This document shows positions 46,691 to 61,039 of a DNA stretch of 64,000 nucleotides, one piece after another. Under the pieces are notes generated by a model. The model searched no databases and was not told the DNA's origin. It saw nothing but the letters and a program-made list of their open reading frames with translations. How positions within the stretch are numbered: the stretch's first letter is position 1; each line of letters opens with the position of its first letter. This stretch comes from Taudactylus pleione (lineage: Eukaryota; Chordata; Amphibia; Anura; Myobatrachidae), in NCBI GenBank assembly GCA_031769625.1, contig JAUIMM010000579.1, positions 806,001-870,000 on the forward strand, read 5' to 3'. A program made the translations under genes and the position numbers.

Positions 46691-49600
46691 ACTGTATCCT
46701 ACTACATCCCTGCACTGTATTACTACATCACTTCACTGTATCCTACTACATTCCTGCACTGTATTACTACATTCCTGCACTGTATCCTATTACATCCCTG
46801 CCATGTATTACTACATGCCTGCACTGTATTACTACATGTCTGCACTGTATCCTACTACATCACTGCACTGTATCCTACTACATCCCTGCACTGTATCCTA
46901 CTACATCCCTGCACTGTATCCTACTACATCCCTACACTGTATTACTAAATTTCTGCACTGTATCCTACTATATCCCTATACTGTATTTCTACATCCTTGC
47001 ACTTTATTACTACATCCCTGCGCTGTATTAGTACATCTCTACACTGTATCTTACTACATCCCTGCACTGCATTACTGCATCCCTGCACTGTGTCCTACTA
47101 CATCCCTACACTGTATTACTACATCCCTTCACTGTATCCTACTACATCCCTTTACTATATTACTACATCCGTGCACTTTATTACTACATCCCTGCACTGT
47201 ATTACTACATCCCTGCACTGTATCCTACTACATCCCTGCACTGTATTACTACATCCCTGCACTGTATCCTACTACATCCCTGCACTGTATCCTACTACAT
47301 CCCTGCACTGTATTACTACATCCCTGCACTGTATCCTACTACATCCCTGCACTGTATTATTACATTCCTGCACTGTATTACTACATCTCTGCACTGTATC
47401 CTACTACATCCCTGCACTGTATCCTACTACATGCCTTCACTGTATCCTACTACATCCCTGAACTGTTTCCCACGACATCCCTACACTGTATCCTACTACA
47501 CCCCTGCACTTTATTACTACATCCCTGCACTGTATTAATACATCCCTGCACTGTATCCAACTACATCCCTTCACTCTATCCTACTACATCCCTGCACTGT
47601 ATCCTACTGCATAACTGCACTGTATTACTACATCCCTGCACCGTATCCTACTACATCCCTGCACTGTATCCTACTACATCCCTGCATTGTATTACTACAT
47701 CCCTGCACCGTATCCTACTACATCCCTGCACGGTATCCTACTACATCCCTGTACGGTATCCTACAACATCACTGCACTGTATTACTACATCCCTGCATTG
47801 TATCCTAATACATCCCTGCACAGTATTACTACATCCCTTCACTGTATCCTACTACATCCCTGCACTGTATCCTACTACATCCCTGCACTGTATTACTACA
47901 TCCGTGCACTGTATCCTACTGCATCCCTGCACTGTATTACTACATCCCTGCACTGTATTACTACATCCCTGCACTGTATTACTAGAACACTGCAATGTAT
48001 TACTACATCCCTGCACTGTATCCTACTACATCTCTGCACTGTATCCTACTACATCCCTGCACTGTATTACTACATCCCTGCACTGTATCCTACTAGATCC
48101 CTGCACTGTATCCTACTACATCCCTGCACTGTATTACTACATCCCTGCACTGTATCCTACTACATCCCTGCACTGTATTAATACATTCCTGCACTGTATC
48201 CTACTACATCCCTAAACTGTATTACTACATCCCTGCACTGTATTACTACATGTCTGCACTGTATCCTACTACATCCCTATACTGTATTACTAAATCCATG
48301 CACATTATAACTACATCCCTGCACTGTATTACTACATCCCTGCACTGTATCCTAATACATTCCTGCACTGTATTACTACATCCCTGCACTGAATCCTACT
48401 ACATCCCTGCACTGTATTACTACACCCCTGCACTGTATCCTACTACATCCCTGCACTGTATTACTACATTCCTGCACTGTATCCTACTACATTCCTGAAC
48501 TGTATCCTACTACATCCCTGCACTGTATTACTACATCCCTGCACTGTATTACTACATCACTGAACTGTATCCTACTACATCCCTGCACTGTATTACTTCA
48601 TCCCTGCACTGTATCCTACTACATCCCTGCACTGTATTACTACATCCCTGCACTGTATCCTACTACATCCCTGCACTGTACTACTACATCCCTGCACTGT
48701 ATCCTACTACATCCCTGCACTGTATTACTACATCCATGCACTGTATCCTACTGCATCCCTGCACTGTATTACTACATCCCTGCACTGTATTACTACATCG
48801 CTGCACTGTATTACTACTTCGCTGCAATGTATTACTACATCCCTGCACTGTATCATACTACATCCCTGCACTGTATCCTACTACATCCCTGCACTGTATC
48901 CTACTACATCCCTGCACTGTATTACTACATCACTGCACTGTATCCTACTACATCCCTGCACTGTATTGCTACATTCCTGCACTGTATTACTACATGTCTG
49001 CACTGTATCCTACTACATCCCTGCACTGTATCCTACTACATCCCTGCACTGTATCCTACTACATCCCTGCACTGTATTACTAAATTCCTGCACTGTATCC
49101 TACTACATCCCTACACTGTATTACTACATCCCTTCACTGTATCCTACTACATCCCTTTACTATATTATTATATCAGTGCACTTTATTACTACTTCCCTGC
49201 ACTGTATTACTACATCCCTGCACTGTATCCTACTACATCCCTGCACTGTATTACTACATCCCTGCACTGTATCCTACTACATCCCTGCACTGTATACTAC
49301 TACATCCCTGCACTGTATTACTACATCCCTGCACTGTATCCTACTACATCCCTGCACTGTATTACTACATTCCTGCACTGTATTACTACATCTCTGCACT
49401 GTATCCTCCTACATTCCCTGCACTATATCCTACTACATGCCTTCACTGTATCCTACTACATCCCTGAACTGTTTCCCACTACATCCCTGCACTGTATCCT
49501 ACTACACGCCTGCACTTTATTACGTCATCCCTGCACTGTATTACTACATCCCTGCACTGTATCCTACTACATCCCTTCACTCTATCCTACTACATCCCTG

Positions 49601-50150
49601 CACTGTATCCTACTGCATCCCTGCACTGTATTACTACATCCCTGCACCGTATCCTACTACATCCCTGCACTGTATTACTACATCCCTGCAGGGTATCCTA
49701 CTGCATCCCTGCACGGTATCCTACTACATCCCTGTACTGTATCCTACAACATCACTGCACTGTATTACTACATCCCTGCACTGTATCCTAATACATCCCT
49801 GCACAGTATTACTACATCCCTTCACTGTATCCTACTACATCCCTGCACTGTATCCTACTACATCCCTGCACTGTATTACTACATCCGTGCACTGTATCCT
49901 ACTGCATCCCTGCACTGTATTACTACATCCCTGCACTGTATTACTACATCCCTGCACTGCATTACTACAACACTGCAATGTATTACAACATCCCTGCACT
50001 GTATCCTACTACATCTCTGCACTGTATCCTACTACATCCCTGCACTGTATTAATACATTCCTGCACTGTATCCTACTACATCCCTGCACTGTATTACTAC
50101 ATCCCTGCACTGTATCCTACTACATCCCTGCACTGTATTACTACATCCCT
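46690..50150. repeat. 3.4-kb HOR, copy E
   Basis: This is head to tail with copy D at 3,418 bp: 47028 (TTAGTACA), 47983 (TAGAACAC), 48290 (CTAAATCC), 49685 (CCTGCAGG), 49966 (TACAACAC). It is also exactly 16,196 bp from copy B at every marker. Confidence 0.9.
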
Positions 50151-51395
50151 GCACTGTATCCTACTACATCCCTGCACTGTACTACTACATCCCTGCACTG
50201 TATCCTACTACATCCCTGCACTGTATTACTACATCCCTGCACTGTATTACTACATGTCTGCACTGTATCCTACTACATCCCTATACTGTATTACTACATC
50301 CATGCACATTATAACTACATCCCTGCACTGTATTACTACATCCCTGCACTGTATCCTATTACATCCCTGCACTGTATTACTGCATCCCGGCACTGTATCC
50401 TACTACATCCCTGCACTGTTTTACTACATCCCTGAACTGTATCCTACTACATCCCTTTACTATATTACTACATCTGTGCACTGTTTCCTACTGCATCCCT
50501 GCACTGTATTACTACATCCCTGCACTGTATCCTGCTACATACCTGCACTGTATTAATACATCCCTGCACTATATCCTACTACATTACTGCACTGTATCCT
50601 ACAACATCCCTGCATTGTATCCTACTACATCCCTGCACTGTATCCTACTACATCCCTGCACTGTATTACTACATCCCTGCACTGAATCCTACTACATCCC
50701 TGCACTGTATTAATACATCCCTGCTCTGTATCCTACTACATCCCTGCACTGTAATAATAAATCCCTGCACTGTATCCTACTATATTCCTGCACTGTATTA
50801 CTACATCCCTACACTGTATCCTACTACATCCCTGCACTGTATTACTACATCCCTGCACTGAATCCAACTACATCCCTACACTGTATTACTAAATCCCTGC
50901 ACTGTATCCTACTACATCCCTGCACTGTATCCTACTACATCCCTGCACTGTATCCTCCTACATCCCTGCACTGTATCCTACTACATCCCTGCACTGTATT
51001 ACTACATCCCTGCACTGAATCCAACTACATCCCTATACTGTATTTCTACATAGGTGCACTGTATCCTACTGCATCCCTGCACTATATTACTACATCCCTG
51101 CACTGTATTACTACATCGCTGCACTGTATTACTACTTCACTGCAATGTATTACTACATCCCTGCACTGTATCCTACTACATCTCTGCACTGTATCCTACT
51201 ACATCCCTGCACTGTATTAATACATTCCTGCACTGTATCCTACTAGATCCCTGCACTGTATCCTACTACATCCCTGCACTGTATTACTACATCCCTGCAC
51301 TGTATCCTACTACATCCCTGCACTGTATTAATACATTCCTGCACTGTATCCTACTACATCCCTGCACTGTATTACTACATCCGTGCACTGTATTA
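50150..51395. repeat. Linker region between HOR copies E and F
   Basis: This region contains one linker module, GTAATAATAAATCC at 50751 and ATAGGTGC at 51050, plus the TGTTTTAC and TTTACTATATT unit variants near 50.4 kb. It corresponds to 33,954-35,200 at offset 16,196. It is all repeat, with no gene. Confidence 0.84.
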
Positions 51396-53295
51396 CTACA
51401 TGTCTGCACTGTATCCTACTACATCCCTATACTGTATTACTAAATCCATGCACATTATAACTACATCCCTGCACTGTATTACTACATCCCTGCACTGTAT
51501 CCTAATACATTCCTGCACTGTATTACTACATCCCTGCACAGAATCCTACTACATCCCTGCACTGTATTACTACACCCCTGCACTGTATCCTACTACATCC
51601 CTGCACTGTATTACTACATTCCTGCACTGTATCCTACTACATTCCTGAACTGTATTACTACATCCCTGCACTGTATTACTACATCACTGAACTGTATCCT
51701 ACTACATCCCTGCACTGTATTACTTCATCCCTGCACTGTATCCTACTACATCCCTGCACTGTATTACTACATCCCTGCACTGTATCCTACTACATCCCTG
51801 CACTGTACTACTACATCCCTGCACTGTATCCTACTACATCCCTGCACTGTATTACTACATCCATGCACTGTATCCTACTGCATCCCTGCACTGTATTACT
51901 ACATCCCTGCACTGTATTACTACATCGCTGCACTGTATTACTACTTCGCTGCAATGTATTACTACATCCCTGCACTGTATCATACTACATCCCTGCACTG
52001 TATCCTACTACATCCCTGCACTGTATCCTACTACATCCCTGCACTGTATTACTACATCACTGCACTGTATCCTACTACATCCCTGCACTGTATTGCTACA
52101 TTCCTGCACTGTATTACTACATGTCTGCACTGTATCCTACTACATGTCTGCACTGTATCCTACTACATCCCTGCACTGTATCCTACTACATCCCTGCACT
52201 GTATTACTAAATTCCTGCACTGTATCCTACTACATCCCTACACTGTATTACTACATCCCTTCACTGTATCCTACTACATCCCTTTACTATATTATTATAT
52301 CAGTGCACTTTATTACTACTTCCCTGCACTGTATTACTACATCCCTGCACTGTATCCTACTACATCCCTGCACTGTATTACTACATCCCTGCACTGTATC
52401 CTACTACATCCCTGCACTGTATCCTACTACATCCCTGCACTGTATTACTACATCCCTGCACTGTATCCTACTACATCCCTGCACTGTATTACTACATTCC
52501 TGTACTGTATTACTACATCTCTGCACTGTATCCTCCTACATTCCCTGCACTATATCCTACTACATGCCTTCACTGTATCCTACTACATCCCTGAACTGTT
52601 TCCCACTACCTTCCTGCACTGTATCCTACTACACGCCTGCACTTTATTACATCATCCCTGCACTGTATTACTACATCCCTGCACTGTATCCTACTACATC
52701 CCTTCACTCTATCCTACTACATCCCTGCACTGTATCCTACTGCATCCCTGCACTGTATTACTACATCCCTGCACCGTATCCTACTACATCCCTGCACTGT
52801 ATTACTACATCCCTGCAGGGTATCCTACTGCATCCCTGCACGGTATCCTACTACATCCCTGTACTGTATCCTACAACATCACTGCACTGTATTACTACAT
52901 CCCTGCACTGTATCCTAATACATCCCTGCACAGTATTACTACATCCCTTCACTGTATCCTACTACATCCCTGCACTGTATCCTACTACATCCCTGCACTG
53001 TATTACTACATCCGTGCACTGTATCCTACTGCATCCCTGCACTGTATTACTACATCCCTGCACTGTATTACTACATCCCTGCACTGTATTACTACATCCC
53101 TGCACTGTATTACTACAACACTGCAATGTATTACAACATCCCTGCACTGTATCCTACTACATCTCTGCACTGTATCCTACTACATCCCAGCACTGTATTA
53201 ATACATTCCTGCACTGTATCCTACTACATCCCTGCACTGTATTACTACATCCCTGCACTGTATCCTACTACATCCCTGCACTGTATTACTACATC
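51395..53295. repeat. 3.4-kb HOR, partial copy F
   Basis: This copy starts near the CTAAATCC marker (51440) and lacks the first third of the HOR. CCTGCAGG is at 52812 and TACAACAC at 53114. The latter spacing is 302 bp, against 281 bp in the other copies, because one extra 21-bp unit is present near 53.06 kb. Confidence 0.86.
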
Positions 53296-53689
53296 CCTGC
53301 ACTGTATCCAACTACATCCCTGCACTGTACTACTACATCCCTGCACTGTATCCTACTACATCCCTGCACTGTATTACTACATCCCTGCACTGTATTACTA
53401 CATGTCTGCACTGTATCCTACTACATCCCTATACTGTATTACTACATCCATGCACATTATAACTACATCCCTGCACTGTATTACTACATCCCTGCACTGT
53501 ATCCTACTACATCCCTGCACTGTATTACTGCATCCCGGCACTGTATCCTACTACATCCCTGCACTGTTTTACTACATCCCTGAACTGTATCCTACTACAT
53601 CCCTTTACTATATTACTACATCTGTGCACTGTTTCTACTGCATCCCTGCACTGTATTACTACATCCCTACACTGTATCCTGCTACATAC

Positions 53690-54450
53690 CTGCACTGTAT
53701 TACTACATCTCTGCACTGTATCCTCCTACATTCCCTGCACTATATCCTACTACATGCCTTCACTGTATCCTACTACATCCCTGAACTGTTTCCCACTACA
53801 TCCCTGCACTGTATCCTACTACACGCCTGCACTTTATTACATCATCCCTACACTGTATTACTACATCCCTGCACTGTATCCTACTACATCCCTTCACTCT
53901 ATCCTACTACATCCCTGCACTGTATCCTACTGCATCCCTGCACTGTATTACTACATCCCTGCACCGTATCCTACTACATCCCTGCACTGTATTACTACAT
54001 CCCTGCAGGGTATCCTACTGCATCCCTGCACGGTATCCTACTACATCCCTGTACTGTATCCTACAACATCACTGCACTGTATTACTACATCCCTGCACTG
54101 TATCCTAATACATCCCTGCACAGTATTACTACATCCCTTCACTGTATCCTACTACATCCCTGCACTGTATCCTACTACATCCCTGCACTGTATTACTACA
54201 TCCGTGCACTGTATCCTACTGCATCCCTGCACTGTATTACTACATCCCTGCACTGTATTACTACATCCCTGCTCTGTATTACTACAACACTGCAATGTAT
54301 TACAACATCCCTGCACTGTATCCTACTACATCTCTGCACTGTATCCTACTACATCCCTGCACTGTATTAATACATTCCTGCACTGTATCCTACTACATCC
54401 CTGCACTGTATTACTACATCCCTGCACTGTATCCTACTACATCCCTGCAC
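53690..54450. repeat. 3.4-kb HOR, partial copy G
   Basis: Only the CTCCTACATTCCC unit (near 53,722), CCTGCAGG (54002) and TACAACAC (54283) part is present, 1,190 bp after the CCTGCAGG of copy F. Just upstream, near 53,629, a unit reads GTTTCTACTG where relatives read GTTTCCTACTG, a one-base deletion giving a 22-bp unit. Confidence 0.84.
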
Positions 54451-54984
54451 TGTATTACTACATCCCTGCACTGTATCCTACTACATCCCTGCACTGTACT
54501 ACTACATCCCTGCACTGTATCCTACTACATCCCTGCACTGTATTACTACATCCCTGCACTGTATTACTACATGTCTGCACTGTATCCTACTACATCCCTA
54601 TACTGTATTACTACATCCATGCACATTATAACTACATCCCTGCACTGTATTACTACATCCCTGCACTGTATCCTACTACATCCCTGCACTGTATTACTGC
54701 ATCCCGGCACTGTATCCTACTACATCCCTGCACTGTTTTACTACATCCCTGAACTGTATCCTACTACATCCCTTTACTATATTACTACATCTGTGCACTG
54801 TTTCCTACTGCATCCCTGCACTGTATTACTACATCCCTGCACTGTATCCTGCTACATACCTGCACTGTATTAATACATCCCTGCACTATATCCTACTACA
54901 TTACTGCACTGTATCCTACAACATCCCTGCATTGTATCCTACTACATCCCTGCACTGTATCCTACTACATCCCTGCACTGTATT

Positions 54985-56017
54985 ACTACATCCCTGCACT
55001 GAATCCTACTACATCCCTGCACTGTATTACTACATCCCTGCTCTGTATCCTACTACATCCCTGCACTGTAATAATAAATCCCTGCACTTTATCCTACTAT
55101 ATTCCTGCACTGTATTACTACATCCCTACACTGTATCCTACTACATCCCTGCACTGTATTACTACATCCCTGCACTGAATCCAACTACATCCCTACACTG
55201 TATTACTAAATCCCTGCACTGTATCCTACTACATCCCTGCACTGTATCCTACTACATCCCTGCACTGTATCCTCCTACATCCCTGCACTGAATCCAACTA
55301 CATCCCTATACTGTATTTCTACATAGGTGCACTGTATCCTACTGCATCCCTACACTGTATTACTACATCCCTGCACTGTATTGCTACATCGCTGCACTGT
55401 ATTACTACTTCACTGCAATGTATTACTACATCCCTGCACTGTATCCTACTACATCCCTGCACTGTATCCTACTACATCCCTGCACTGTATTACTACATCA
55501 CTGCACTGTATCCTACTACATTCCTGCACTGTATTACTACATTCCTGCACTGTATCCTATTACATCCCTGCCATGTATTACTACATGCCTGCACTGTATT
55601 ACTACATGTCTGCACTGTATCCTACTACATCGCTGCACTGTATCCTACTACATCCCTGCACTGTATCCTACTACATCCCTGCACTGTATCCTACTACATC
55701 CCTACACTGTATTACTACATTTCTGCACTGTATCCTACTATATCCCTATACTGTATTTCTACATCCTTGCACTTTATTACTACATCCCTGCACTGTATTA
55801 GTACATCTCTACACTGTATCTTTCTACATCCCTGCACTGCATTACTGCATCCCTGCACTGTGTCCTACTACATCCCTACACTGTATTACTACATCCCTTC
55901 ACTGTATCCTACTACATCCCTTTACTATATTATTACATCCGTGCACTTTATTACTACATCCCTCCACTGTATTACTACATCCCTGCACTGTATCCTACTA
56001 CATCCCTGCACTGTACT
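54985..56017. repeat. 1,033-bp tandem duplication, copy 1
   Basis: This copy contains GTAATAATAAATCC at 55068 and ATAGGTGC at 55323, then the run with CATTGCTACATCG, the CATGTCTG unit near 55,605, and TTAGTACA near 55,798. The first part matches copy 2 at exactly 1,033 bp. Confidence 0.88.
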
Positions 56018-56663
56018 AATACATCCCTGCACTGAATCCTACTACATCCCTGCACTGTATTACTACATCCCTGCTCTGTATCCTACTACATCCCTGCACT
56101 GTAATAATAAATCCCTGCACTTTATCCTACTATATTCCTGCACTGTATTACTACATCCCTACACTGTATCCTACTACATCCCTGCACTGTATTACTACAT
56201 CCCTGCACTGAATCCAACTACATCCCTACACTGTATTACTAAATCCCTGCACTGTATCCTACTACATCCCTGCACTGTATCCTACTACATCCCTGCACTG
56301 TATCCTCCTACATCCCTGCACTGAATCCAACTACATCCCTATACTGTATTTCTACATAGGTGCACTGTATCCTACTGCATCCCTACACTGTATTACTACA
56401 TCCCTGCACTGTATTGCTACATCGCTGCACTGTATTACTACTTCACTGCAATGTATTACTACATCCCTGCACTGTATCCTACTACATCCCTGCACTGTAT
56501 CCTACTACATCCCTGCACTGTATTACTACATCACTGCACTGTATCCTACTACATTCCTGCACTGTATTACTACATTCCTGCACTGTATCCTATTACATCC
56601 CTGCCATGTATTACTACATGCCTGCACTGTATTACTACATGTCTGCACTGTATCCTACTACAT
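56018..56663. repeat. 1,033-bp tandem duplication, partial copy 2
   Basis: GTAATAATAAATCC is at 56101 and ATAGGTGC at 56356. The match ends near 56,663, where copy 1 reads CATCGCTGC and this copy reads CATCCCTATAC. From that point the sequence follows the block seen at about 53.4 and 54.6 kb. Confidence 0.86.
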
Positions 56664-58884
56664 CCCTATACTGTATTACTACATCCATGCACATTATAAC
56701 TACATTCCTGCACTGTATTACTACATCCCTGCACTGTATCCTACTACATCCCTGCACTGTATTACTGCATCCCGGCACTGTATCCTACTACATCCCTGCA
56801 CTGTTTTACTACATCCCTGAACTGTATCCTACTACATCCCTTTACTATATTACTACATCTGTGCACTGTTTCCTACTGCATCCCTGCACTGTATTACTAC
56901 ATCCCTGCACTGTATCCTGCTACATACCTGCACTGTATTAATATATCCCTGCACTATATCCTACTACATCCCTGCACTGTATCCTACATCATCCCTGCAT
57001 TGTATCCTAATAAAAACCTGCACTGTATCCTACTACATCCCTGCACTGTATTACTACATCCATGCACTGAATCCTACTACATCCCTGCACTGTATTACTA
57101 CATCCCTGCACTGTATCCTACTACATGCCTGCACTGTATTAATAAATCCCTGCACTGTATGCTACTATATTCCTGCACTGTATTACTACATCCCTACACT
57201 GTATCCTACTACATCCCTGCACTGTATTACTACATCCCTGCACTGAATCCAACTACATCCCTACACTGTATTACTAAATCCCTGCACTGTATCCTACTAC
57301 ATCCCTGCACTGTATCCTACTAAATCCCTGCACTGTACACTACTACATCCCTGCACTGTATCCTACTACATCCCTGCACTGTATTACTACATCCCTGCAC
57401 TGAATCCAACTACATCCCTATACTGTATTTCTACATAGGTGCACTTTATTACTACATCCCTGCACTGTATTACTACATCTCTACACTGTATCTTACTACA
57501 TCCCTGCACTGTATTACTACATCCCTGCACTGTATCCTACTACATCCCTACACTGTATTACTACATCCCTTCACAGTATCCTACTACATCCCTTTACTAT
57601 ATTACTACATCCGTGCACTTTATTACTACATCCCTGCACTGTATTACTACATCCCTGCACTGTATCCTACTACTTCCCTGCACTGTATTACTACATCCCT
57701 GCACTGTATCCAACTACATCCCTGCACTGTATCCTACTACCTCAATGCACTGTATTACTACATCCCTGCACTGTATATTTTATACTTCCCTGCACTGTGT
57801 CCTACTACATCCCTGCACTATATTACTACATCTCTGCACTGTATTACTACATCACTGAACTGTTTCCTACTACATCCCTTCACTGTATTACTTCATCCCT
57901 ACACTGTATCCTACTACATCCCTGCACTGTATTACTACATCCCTGCACTGTATCCTACTACATCCCGGCACTGTACTACTACATCCCTGCACTGTATACT
58001 ACTACATCCCTGCACTGTATTACTACATCCGTGCACTGTATCCTTCTGCATCCCTGCACTGTATTACTACATCCCTGCACTGTATTACTACATCGCTGCA
58101 ATGTATTACTACATCCCTGCACTGTATCCTACTACATCCCTGCACTGTATCCTACTACATCCCTGCACTGTATCCTACTACATCCCTGCACTGTATTACT
58201 ACATCACTGCACTGTATCCTACTACATTCCTGCACTGTATTACTACATTCCTGCACTGTATCCTATTACATCCCTGCCATGTATTACTACATGCCTGCAC
58301 TGTATTACTACATGTCTGCACTGTATCCTACTACATCGCTGCACTGTATCCTACTACATCCCTGCACTGTATCCTACTACATCCCTGCACTGTATTACTG
58401 CATCCCGGCACTGTATCCTACTACATCCCTGCACTGTTTTACTACATCCCTGAACTGTATCCAACTACATCCCTGCACTGTATCCTACTACATCCCTGCA
58501 CTGTATCCTACTACATCCCTGCACTGTATACTACTACATCCCTGCACTGTATCCTACTTCATCCCTATACTGTATTTCTACATCTGTGCACTTTATTACT
58601 ACATCCCTGCACTGTATTAGTACATCTCTACACTGTATCCTACTACATCCCTACACTGTATTACTGCATCCCTGCACTGTGTCCTACTACATCCCTACAC
58701 TGTATTACTACATCCCTTCACTGTATCCTACTACATCCCTTTACTATATTACTACATCCGTGCACTTTATTACTACATCCCTGCACTGTATTACTACATC
58801 CCTGCACTGTATCCTACTACATCCCTTTACTATATTACTACATCCGTGCACTTTATTACTACATCCCTGCACTGTATTACTACA

Positions 58885-59975
58885 TCCCTGCACTGTATCC
58901 TACTATATCCCTGCACTGTATTACTACATCCCTGCACTGTATCCAACTACATCCCTGCACTGTATCCTACTACATCAATGCACTGTATTACTACATCCCT
59001 GCACTGTATATTTTATACTTCCCTGCACTGTGTCCTACTATATCCCTGCACTATATTACTACATCTCTGCACTGTATTACTACATCACTGAACTGTTTCC
59101 TACTACATCCCTGCACTGTCTTACTTCATCCCTGCACTGTTTCTTACTACATCCCTGCACTGTTTTACTACATCCCTGCACTGTATCCTACTACATCCCT
59201 GCACTGTACTACTACATCCCTGCACTGTATACTACTACATCCCTGCACTGTATTACTACATCCGTGCACTGTATCCTACTGCATCCCTGCACTGTATTAC
59301 TACATCCCTGCACTGTATTACTACATCGCTGCACTGTATTACTACTTCACTGCAATGTATTACTACATCCCTGCACTGTATCCTACTACATCCCTGCACT
59401 GTATCCTACTACATCCCTGCACTGTATCCTACTACATCCCTGCACTGTATTACTACATCACTGCACTGTATCCTACTACATTCCTGCACTGTATTACTAC
59501 ATTCCTGCACTGTATCCTATTACATCCCTGCCATGTATTACTACATGCCTGCACTGTATTACTACATGTCTGCACTGTATCCTACTACATCGCTGCACTG
59601 TATCCTACTACATCCCTGCACTGTATCCTACTACATCCCTGCACTGTATTTCTACATCCGAGCACTTTATTACTACATCCCTGCACTGTATTAGTACATC
59701 TCTACACTGTATCTTACTACATCCCTGCACTGTATTACTACATCCCTGCACTGTATCCTACTACATCCCTGCACTGTATTACTGCATCCCGGCACTGTAG
59801 CCTACTACATCCCTGCACTGTTTTACTTCATCCCTGAACTGTATCCTACTACATCCCTGCACTGTATCCTACTACATCCCTGCACTGTATCCTACTACAT
59901 CCCTGCACTGTATCCTACCACATCCCTGCACTGTATTACTAAATTCCTGCACTGTATCCTACTATATCCCTATAC
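58885..59975. repeat. About 1.1-kb segment, copy 1 of a pair 4,025 bp apart
   Basis: This segment matches 62,910-64,000: TACTATATCC 58901/62926, the CAATGCACTG unit 58976/63001, ATTTTATA 59010/63035, and the variant CCGAGCAC 59658/63683, which I saw only in these two places. Copy 1 has one more 23-bp unit near 59.9 kb. Confidence 0.85.
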
Positions 59976-60459
59976 TGTATTTCTACATCCGTGCACTTTA
60001 TTACTACATCCCTGCACTGTATTAGTACATCTCTACACTGTATCTTACTACATCCCTGCACTGTATTACTGCATCCCTGCACTGTGTCCTACTACATCCC
60101 TACACTGTATTACTACATCCCTTCACTGTATCTTACTACATCCCTTTACTATATTACTACATCCGTGCACTTTATTACTACATGCCTGCACTGTATTACT
60201 ACATCCCTGCACTGTATCCTACTACATCCCTGCACTGTATTACTACATCCCTGCACTGTATCCTACTACATCCCTGCACTGTTTCCTACTACATCCCTGC
60301 ACTGTATTACTACATCCCTGCACTGTGTCCTACTACATCCCTGCACTGTATTACTACATTCCTGCACTGTATTCCTACATCTCTGCACTGTATCCTACTA
60401 CATCCCTGCACTGTATCCTACTACATCCCTGAACTGTTTCCCACTACATCCCTGCACTG

Positions 60460-60650
60460 TATCCTACTACATCCCTTCACTCTATCCTACTACATCCCTG
60501 CACTGTATCCTACTGCATCCCTGCACTGTATTACTACATCCCTGCACCGTATCCTACTACATCCCTTCACTCTATCCTACTACATCCCTGCACTGTATCC
60601 TACTGCATCCCTGCACTGTATTACTACATCCCTGCACCGTATCCTACTAC
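60460..60650. repeat. 90-bp tandem duplication (four-unit block), first occurrence
   Basis: A block of three 23-bp units and one 21-bp unit (TTCACTCTATCC, then CCTACTGCATCC, then CTGCACCGTATCC) is present twice, with CTCTATCC starting near 60,480 and 60,570. The same doubled block recurs 580 bp later. Confidence 0.88.
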
Positions 60651-61039
60651 ATCCCTGCACGGTATCCTACTACATCCCAGTACTGTATCCTACAACATCA
60701 CAGCACTGTATTGCTACATCCCTGCACTGTATCCTAATACATCCCTGCACAGTATTACTACATCCCTTCACTGTATCCTACTACATCCCTGCACTGTATC
60801 CTACTACATCCCTGCACTGTATCCTACTACATCCCTGCACTGTATCCTACTACATCCCTGCACTCTATTACTAAATTCCTGCACTGTATCCTACTATATC
60901 CCTATACTGTATTTCTACATCCGTGCACTTTATTACTACATCCCTGCACTGTATTAGTACATCTCTACACTGTATCTTACTACATCCCTGCACTGTATTA
61001 CTGCATCCCTGCACTGTGTCCTACTACATCCCTGCACTG

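Larger units (their letters stand above)
42208..51395. repeat. 9.2-kb duplicated segment, copy 2
   Basis: This is the partner of 26,035-35,200. It contains one linker module, HOR copies D and E in tandem, and a second linker, in the same order as copy 1. The left edge near 42,208 is where a TTAATACATTCC unit gives way to sequence matching 26,035; the right edge near 51,395 is where CCGTGCACTG replaces CCCTGCACTG and the match to 35,181 stops. Confidence 0.9.

Noticed and set aside
57000..57025. AATAAAA near 57,008 as a polyadenylation signal
   Set aside because: It is a one-off variant of the CCTACTACATCC part of a unit, with no gene upstream and no other signal around it.
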